Shown: one piece after another, positions 57,253 to 64,000 of the stretch
Numbering within the stretch: the stretch's first letter is position 1
How the letters are laid out: the number at the start of each line of letters is the position of its first letter
Assembly (NCBI RefSeq): GCF_014633365.1
Contig: NC_068344.1
Span: forward strand, 6,461,327 to 6,525,326
Direction of reading: 5' to 3'
DNA from: Diospyros lotus
Lineage: Eukaryota > Streptophyta > Magnoliopsida > Ericales > Ebenaceae
DNA length: 64,000 nucleotides
Program-made: the position numbers and the translations under genes
Notes under the pieces: model-generated
Database searches by the model: none
Seen by the model: the letters and a program-made list of their open reading frames with translations, nothing else
What the model was told of the DNA's origin: nothing

Positions 57253-59992
57253 TGTAATATCTTGAAATTTGAAAATAAATAATAATTATTCAAAACGGTG
57301 TTTGAGGACATTATTGATTATTTGGGAGTTTAAGAAAGAGTATTTATTTATGTTGTTTGAGGAAATAGGAAAGTAAATATAATTAATTAAATTATTTGGA
57401 AGTGGTTAATCATTATTAATTATTGTATTTGTGGGTTTAAAGGAAATATTAATTTATTTGGGTATTTGGAGATTTAAGAAAAATGTTTATTTATGTTATT
57501 TTGAGAAAATAATTATTTAATTGGGAGTATTTATAAAAATAGGAAAATAAATTGAATTAGTGAAATTTCTGGAATTTTGGGGTGCAAGTGTCAATTTAAG
57601 GAAATTCGGGTGTAAAGGAAATTATTAAGAGGGGGCGCTCATGTAATTAATTGAAAGCTGTGGGTGTTGGTGTAAAAGTTGAAAAGTGACTGAAAGTCAC
57701 TTTAAATTTAATTGAAGACACTATATGGTTGAAGGATGCGTGCAGCGCGAGCAGTCGCGAGCGAGCGGCCCAGGGAGTGGACGCGGGATCGAGGCCCGGG
57801 GCATGCGCGCGCGCTAGGGGGGAATTTCTACTCAATTTTTCTCAGCCAATAGCGCCCAAAACGGCGTCGTTTTGGCCTTGAGGCGGTGGCCTTCCAGCGA
57901 CCGCTTTCTGGCCACTTGTTTTCACCAATTTAAGGCTGTTTCTGCCCGATTTTCTTCCAGTGAACGAAGCAGCAATACAGGAAATTAAATTCTGTGAAGA
58001 AGAAATGCAAACCAACACTGGAAATGGTGGAAATGGAAGAGAAATTGGGGTTTAATCAAGTTTTATCGTGATTTAATTAGCCAGGTATGTAAATAAATAG
58101 GTAATAAACATTCTATACGGTTGAAATTTCATTTTGGGTCCAATTTTATTAATTTTGGGAGTTTAATCTATTTTCCAGCGTGTATTTATTTGGTGGTGTT
58201 CAAGCGTGGAAACGTTGTAAATAGCTAAATAAAGGAAGCTTCCCTCTACCCTTGCGATCTTTTTCTATATTATGAACCCCTTGCCTTCCCTTAACTCGTT
58301 CTGGTGTTGCGTATTAATTATTTAAATTGAGGATACTATTGGAGTGATTTAATTTAAATTAAATATGAGACTTGTTGAGATTTTATTTGTGGTGTGCCTA
58401 CGTGGGATTTTAGACGGCTAAATTAATTATATTACACGGTAGATTTATTTAATTAAAGTTACGATTTTATTTATTGGCAATAAAAGTTTTACTTTGCAGC
58501 GGGAATGCAAGAAAGGCAGGAAACGGATGTGTAAAGGCAAGTTCCTAACCCTCTCCTCATGATCTTTAATTTCCATAAAAGACCTCATGATTTCTCGTAT
58601 TTTACCACCTCCCTTACTCTAATTCAGCGCCTAGCCTTATTTGTTGAATTATTGTTCATTTGTTTTAATTTAAATTAAATCTGAGACTTTTAGAGTTTTA
58701 TTTGTTGAGTGCCTACGGGGGTTTGTATCGCCCCCATTCCTTTTGGAAATGATGCTGAACCAGTTTGGGGACTAGGTTCCTAGACATACAGATTTATTTT
58801 CAATTTTCTCGGGTTTAATTATAGTTCGGTTAGAGCAATCGAGTAGTGGGGCACGGGTCGACTATTTAGTGACGTTGGGGTAAACTATGGTATGGCCATG
58901 AAGTGGACCGTCAGGTGGACGCTCCTAGTCACTGGCCGTTGACCAGTGCCGGGCACTACTGACTAGCTCTGCCGGTATGAGATTTACTGCATGATTATAT
59001 ACATTGTATTACTGTTCATGATTTGATATGCACATGGGTACGGGTTGCATGTTAGGATATTCATTTATTGAGTATGCTTGGACACAAACATTCTAGCTTG
59101 GTTAGGTTGCATCCAGCACGGGCATATGCATCACGTGTGGTTTACTATGTAGGCGGAGCATGGCCTGATGCTTGGATGTATGGGCGCCAGTGTATCACGT
59201 TGATGCTCATTACGCCATTACATTTCTATGTGCATTGCATGAATACTGGTAGTTATTAGTTCTCGAATGGGAGGACCGTTCTAAGGGAGCCTATGGCTCG
59301 GGTGTCGGGAGTACCGACATGGACGGGTGACGGGAGTACCGACCCAGGACAGCGCGCGCAGGTTTGTTGGAGATACATGTTGCCTTTCAAGGCAGCGACA
59401 GGTTGGTATGGGACTTGGGTGCCGTGTGTCTTGTGTGGGCCCCAAGGATCGTTATGTGCTTTTATTATGTTATGTTATTGTGTTGTAGCGTCTCATGGCT
59501 TGTGTGTACCTGGGGGTTTATTCTGGGGAGAGTTTATTGGATTTATACAACCTTCAACCTTCTTTTCCTTATGCTTACTGAGTCTCTCGACTCACTTTGC
59601 TTTCCATCATTCCAGGTAGTGGCAGCGTGGGCCATGGCAAGGGAGTCAGCTTTTAGCGACAGAGTCGGTATGGTGTACAGGTAGTCCCGTCAATCCCTGT
59701 CAACTCTGATAGTTGAGTAGGATTTACTCTATTATTCTTACTATGCCAGGTTATTCCTCAAGTCTCGTGTATGTCGGCACAAGAGTCTGTATTCATTTAT
59801 TTATCTTGTGACCGCTATGCTAGCGAGGTACCCGTAGTGCATGCATGTGTTTAGCTTCGCTTTCGTTGTTCTTATTTTCGTGTATGCATGCCAGGGTGGT
59901 TTTTGTCTTGTGTTTCATTCATTTTTCCTTCCATAAGCGCTCCCGTTCGGGTAGTCTGGGTGGTTGGGGATATCCGGGCAGAGGTGCTTATA
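57253..59992 (+). repeat. 5' LTR of the degraded gypsy element
   Basis: 2740 bp from TGTAATATCTTG to GAGGTGCTTATA; the last TA replaces the expected CA. The last third is homologous, in the opposite orientation, to the LTRs at 22580-26492 and 38582-40737 ('ggatatcc', 'accgacccaggacagcgcgc', 'ctcgactcactttgctttcc' blocks). ORFs at 59293-59684 mirror the antisense ORFs of those LTRs and are not genes. A palindrome CAAAACGGCGTCGTTTTG lies at 57857-57874. Confidence 0.85.
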
Positions 59993-59996
59993 TTGT

Positions 59997-60008
59997 TGGT
60001 ATCAGAGA
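59997..60008 (+). other. Primer-binding site, initiator-Met tRNA type
   Basis: TGGTATCAGAGA, one mismatch from the canonical TGGTATCAGAGC, four bases after the LTR end. Confidence 0.8.
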
Positions 60009-60318
60009 GTAGTTTGAGTCAATTTCAGAGGATGAGTTCTTGTACACCAAGGTCGTTGGGTAGAGTTAGGGAGGTCTAGGTAAATCGAATAGGGTCAGGC
60101 TGCGTCAAGTTGAGTTTTGTTGATTCGTGTGAGAGACTGTGTCCCAATTTATGTTCGTGCAAGGGTGATAAATGCACATTAGGATGGGACCATGAGGTGG
60201 CATGAATGAGATTTATTTATGACTTGTGCCTGCCCCTAGGTGTTTGGGTAAGAGGTTAGTTCAGCCGCAATATATTTCCCTGATATTTGGTGCTATATGC
60301 AAACTTTGAGTATTCCTA

Positions 60319-60837
60319 ATGGAACCTGGACAATTAGATCCCGGTGTACCCCTACCCAATCCGAATGATCTCCTAGCATTGGATTGTCTATGGTGTCAGT
60401 AGGAACATGAGTTTGCTGCTGGATGGGGAGGCAGGCAAGATGAAGAGAAGTACTTAGTGAGTTATATGTATCGGCTTGACGAGTTATTTCAAGAGACGAT
60501 CCACGAGACCTTTTGGGGATTATCAGAGAGACAAGTCATGTTCGCCCGTGAGCACATGAATGACGTGTGGAGGTAGCTGACTGAAGTAACGATGAATGAT
60601 GGGAGTCTTCGTTCCCATTATGATGCTTTTACCGGAGTTGTGAGGCAACAAGCTGCCATTTGGGAGCCTTGCCAAGGATCGGTACAGGACGTGCCCAAGA
60701 TTGGAGCACTATCTGACACTCAGTCAGTTCAAGCCACCGTGAGGGTACCGTCACAGCCACCAGAGGGACCTGTTGGACCCAACTTCAGCATAGCTAATAA
60801 TGGGAACTTAGCTTACCTGGCAGAGGAAGCTACCTAG
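60319..60837 (+). pseudogene. Unrecognised ORF at the gag position, two TAG stops
   Basis: A 172-codon frame starts at ATG 60319 (MEPGQLDPGVPLPNPNDLLA), about 310 bp after the primer site. It ends at TAG 60835-60837 and has two internal TAG codons (about 60400 and 60574). Segments include YMYRLDELFQETIHETFWGL, FAREHMNDVWR, HYDAFTGVVRQQAAIWEP and a Pro/Gln-rich tail. It has no zinc knuckle and lacks the RPPxFSGG...AEDWL signature of chromovirus gag. It may be a diverged gag matrix/capsid part or a replacement ORF. I do not recognise it. Confidence 0.35.
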
Positions 60838-63466
60838 GTTGCCATGGGTGATGAGGGGAGTTCTAGATAGTGTGATTATTAGGGGGCTGCAATGGAAATG
60901 TATGGTTGTAAATTATGAGTTTTGTAAGGATGGGAATTGTGTGGGAAACACCAGGTACAATGTTTAAAGGTATCATGTAATGAGATGTATTTAATGAATT
61001 TGTGAGCCTTGGGATCCTTAGGAATCAAGTAGTTATTGCTATTAGCAAGGAGTGTCTTAGTGACCTGACGTGATGAATAGTATGACCTAGAAAGTCACAG
61101 GCCAAACCTGCGATGGACATTTGGGTTGCGGACTATTTTGGCTAAGACCGAGTGGACCGGACACCTATCTTGTGGTGGACTTGTTGGGTCCCTAACCATT
61201 GTCTAATAGTGATGCGGATTGGAGATGACACATACCTCGTCTAAGGGAAGTGAATTAAGGGAACTTTTAAAGCTGCATTTAGGGCGTACGTTGCTTATGA
61301 TAAGGGTGTGTATGGCTGATTTCCTTCCCCGAATGTGAATGAGCGTGGGAAACTCTTGACCTTCTTGAAGATTTACCGAGGAGGTTATCTTAGTAAGAGA
61401 TTGATCATGCAATTGAACCGGGCAGCCTTGAGGCATAAATGTCCCTTCTCCCAAGAAGATGATTTGTTGGGCTAATTTTGAGGTGTTTTCTAATGATTGC
61501 TCGTCGTACTCGTACGACCGCTTTGAGTTCGTGGCCATGCCATTTGGGGCTGACCGACGCCTTCGCAATATTTATGGATTGTCGAGATCGGTGGTAGAGA
61601 TAGAAGTCTAGAGCTCCTTTGATTTCGTTAGGCATTGCCGATGCCCTATAAAGGCTTGCATCAATTTTGTGAGAGATGTGGACGTGGTAGAATGTGAGCT
61701 AGAGGTCCATGATTGGATTTTTCCAGGAGTGGTACGGGAAGGTCCCACATAGTGGGAATGTGTTATAGGAGTTTGATGGTTAATGGTAGATCCGTAAGTA
61801 CCGAGATGTGTGCCTGGTGTAAATGTATTCATGATAAGTTTGGGGTCAAGCTTATCCCAAGAGAGATTTGTGATGGGAATTTACTGAAGGACTATTACAG
61901 AATTGTGGACTTGGAGTTTACAACGGTTATGTTGCTTGGGGATTTGGCATCACTACCTAGATAGGGTACAGGTGTTTAGTTCTCACAGGTGGAGCGAGGT
62001 ATAGGCGACGCCGCGATGGGCGTGTTGAAGGACTAAAGTTGTGAGATTCTGTAATAAATAGGGTAAAGCAAAGGTAGTAGTAGACGTTTTGGGCTGTCGT
62101 GGAGCATCCGTAATAAAGTGAATTAGAAATAAGGAAACCCTTCTGAGATTGTTGTTATGGGAGATACCCAGGTGTATGGCTAGGACCGAAATGGGATGTA
62201 TGTCTAATTAACTATTGGGTTCTGCTGTGAGGGTAGTGGTTGCTATGAGTACGCTCGGTACTAATTGTGGACCACTTGCCCTAGGGTCGGTTATTGACTG
62301 AGTGAGGAGATGAGACTCCTCTGAGTGCTGGTCACGTGGTACATCGATGGAAACATGAGATGATCTGTTATGTCAGCCAGAAGAATACTTAACCCATGTC
62401 TTTGAGTTACTTTTCATTTTTGGGGAGACTTATGAGATGCCTTGGGGATTAGACTAGTTATTAATACAGTGAGGTGCTTTAAGTCGCGCAGGCTACAGAG
62501 CAGATAACACCGGTACTAAAGATCAAGTCCCAACTACCATATAAAGTCTTGAGGAGGTCAAGGTTAGTATTTAGCGATAGCTATTTGGAGTTAAGATCAG
62601 CAGCAAGACCAGGCTAACGATTGGTGGTCACCGAATAAGTCACAATTAGATGTGCCAATTCCTTTAGGAGGGGAGATTTGGTGACATTTTAGATCTCGAG
62701 ATGTATTGAGTGGAGAATATTTATTCCTGGATAGCTCTGATTAAATGGCTATTCACATTTATTGATGGGACCCCGAGCATACGCGACAAATTATGGGAGA
62801 AAGTATTGCCGAGAAAATGCTATGTATCTAGTTAAGAATTAGTTGGGAAAAGTCAAACTAAAGGATATTGCTGTTGAATTCCTGATTGAGTATGTGGTAC
62901 TGTTTCCATGTTCCTGTGCCTCGTAGGTACGTGGCAGGTTCCAGTCACGTTACCGAGTATTAGCCTCTTGTCATGCTAGATGAGGGTTCCACTCTTGTCA
63001 TTATCGGTGGTATTTGAAGTTAGCTACATTTGTATTGAACTTTGGGCTGCGAATCAGTTTGTTATTGGGATTGAATACCCCTGAATTTTGAGGTTGCCTT
63101 TAGGCAGATATGTGGTCGAGACAGTCCCAAACGGAAGTGCGATGAGAACGCGGGATAGCTTTAGGGAACAGTTGGAATATGATATTGCAATAGGCAAACC
63201 TTGTTGTGATGTGTAATATGATTGATGATGTTCCTTAAGCTAGTTAAGGTATTAGTGGTCATAACGTGGTACAATTGAGGTGATGGATTGGGAAGATATG
63301 TTAGTGCGTTAAGTCCAGAAGGAAGTGTTGTAAACTCAGACTTGTGGGAATACTGGAAAATGATGATATGAAATGTCCCAGAGGTGATGTTAAGTAATAT
63401 CATGAGAGTTGTGAGCGTATCTTGAGGACATGCACTGAACGCGAATTTCGAGGACGAAATTCTATT
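60838..63466 (+). pseudogene. Degraded pol region with a scrap of chromovirus RT
   Basis: The only clear trace is at about 61515-61580: RFEFVAMPFG, then after a one-base shift TDAFAIFMD, equivalent to the [14 protein letters not shown] segment of RT. No FIDD box, RNase H, integrase or chromodomain could be read in any + frame. Short ORFs on either strand show no likeness. Confidence 0.5.
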
Positions 63467-63480
63467 AAAGAGGGGAGAAT
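63467..63480 (+). other. Polypurine tract of the degraded gypsy element
   Basis: AAAGAGGGGAGAAT lies directly before TGTAATATCCC. It is preceded by 'gcgaatttcgaggacgaaat', the conserved chromovirus 3' block. Confidence 0.85.
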
Positions 63481-64000
63481 TGTAATATCCCAAAATTTGA
63501 AAATAAATAATAATTATTCAAAACGGTGTTTGAGGACATTATTGATTATTTGGGAGTTTAAGAAAGAGTATTTATTTATGTTGTTTGAGGAAATAGGAAA
63601 GTAAAGATAATTAATTAAATTATTTGGAAGTGGTTAATCATTATTAATTATTGTATTTGTGGGTTTAAAGGAAATATTAATTTATTTGGATATTTGGAGA
63701 TTTAAGAAAAATGTTTATTTATGTTATTTTGAGAAAATAATTATTTAATTGGGAGTATTTATAAAAATAGGAAAATAAATTGAATTAGTGAAATTTATGG
63801 AATTTTGGGGTGCAAGTGTCAATTTAAGAAAATTCGAGTGTAAGGGAAATTATTAAGAAGGGGCGCGTGTGTAATTAATGGAAAGTTGTGGGTGTTGGTG
63901 TAAAAGTTGAAAAGTGACTGAAAGTCACTTTAAATTTAATTGAAGGCACTATATGGTTGAAGGATGCGTGCAGCGCAAGCGGTCTCGCGTGAGCGGCCCA
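63481..64000 (+). repeat. 3' LTR of the degraded gypsy element, cut by the window end
   Basis: Begins TGTAATATCCCAAAATTTG and aligns without large gaps to 57253-57770. ORFs spanning its start are chance readings. Confidence 0.9.

Larger units (their letters stand above)
57253..64000 (+). mobile_element. Ty3/gypsy (chromovirus-derived) element with degraded interior, right end outside the window
   Basis: The 5' LTR (57253-59992), a Met-type primer site, about 3.5 kb of interior, a polypurine tract and the first 520 bp of the 3' LTR are visible. Over that 520 bp the LTRs differ at roughly 20-25 positions by eye. Despite this, only a short RT scrap is recognisable inside. The left duplication would be GAACA (57248-57252). 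Confidence 0.85.

Noticed and set aside
59293..59684. 108- and 106-codon + strand ORFs
   Set aside because: They are the reverse of the LTR ORFs at 24588-25217 and occur in a homologous LTR region. They contain no recognisable protein.

Overview
This is plant nuclear DNA, almost certainly from repeat-rich (pericentromeric or intergenic) heterochromatin of an angiosperm. It is built of nested Ty3/gypsy and Ty1/copia LTR retrotransposons plus one plant RTE-type LINE. I find no ordinary host gene with intact exons, no rRNA or tRNA gene, and nothing bacterial. The genus cannot be told from the sequence. Most coding regions are broken by stops and frameshifts, so they are annotated as pseudogenes.

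Layout. (1) 1-5371: the 3' part of a + strand Athila/Tat-like gypsy element. Upstream of its 3' LTR it carries two non-retroviral coding regions: a basic cysteine-rich protein (507-1232) and an intronless LONELY GUY (LOG) cytokinin-activating phosphoribohydrolase (1238-1897). This is the most unusual part of the window. (2) About 5530-7777: a gypsy LTR remnant (minus) and the gag/protease end of a + strand copia element, whose 3' LTR is split by the next element. (3) 7778-21066: a complete-length + strand Tekay-like chromovirus (target duplication GTTTC). A solo gypsy LTR sits in its 5' LTR and a solo copia LTR in its pol. (4) 21278-22579 and 40743 to about 41450: two halves of a minus-strand LTR fragment. 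(5) 22580-40737: a second Tekay-like chromovirus on the minus strand (target duplication AATAC) splitting that fragment. It holds a solo Athila/Tat-like LTR in its 3' LTR and an Athila element (minus) in its integrase. The Athila element holds a further solo LTR, and one deletion fuses Athila reverse transcriptase to chromovirus integrase. (6) About 41450-57211: a SIRE/Maximus-like copia element on the minus strand with a third ORF after pol. A solo gypsy LTR, an RTE LINE and a solo copia LTR interrupt it. (7) 57212-64000: a 41 bp LTR tip, then a + strand gypsy element with fairly similar LTRs but an almost unreadable interior, running off the window.

How the parts relate. Target-site duplications and reading-frame continuity give a clear order of insertion, and six solo LTRs with duplications (five perfect, one with a single mismatch) show repeated LTR-LTR recombination. 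The LOG and cysteine-rich cassette has its own promoter-like upstream region. It suggests a retrotransposon lineage that picked up, or was joined to, genes for cytokinin activation and possibly nucleic-acid binding. Both genes in this copy carry in-frame stops, so this copy is probably dead.
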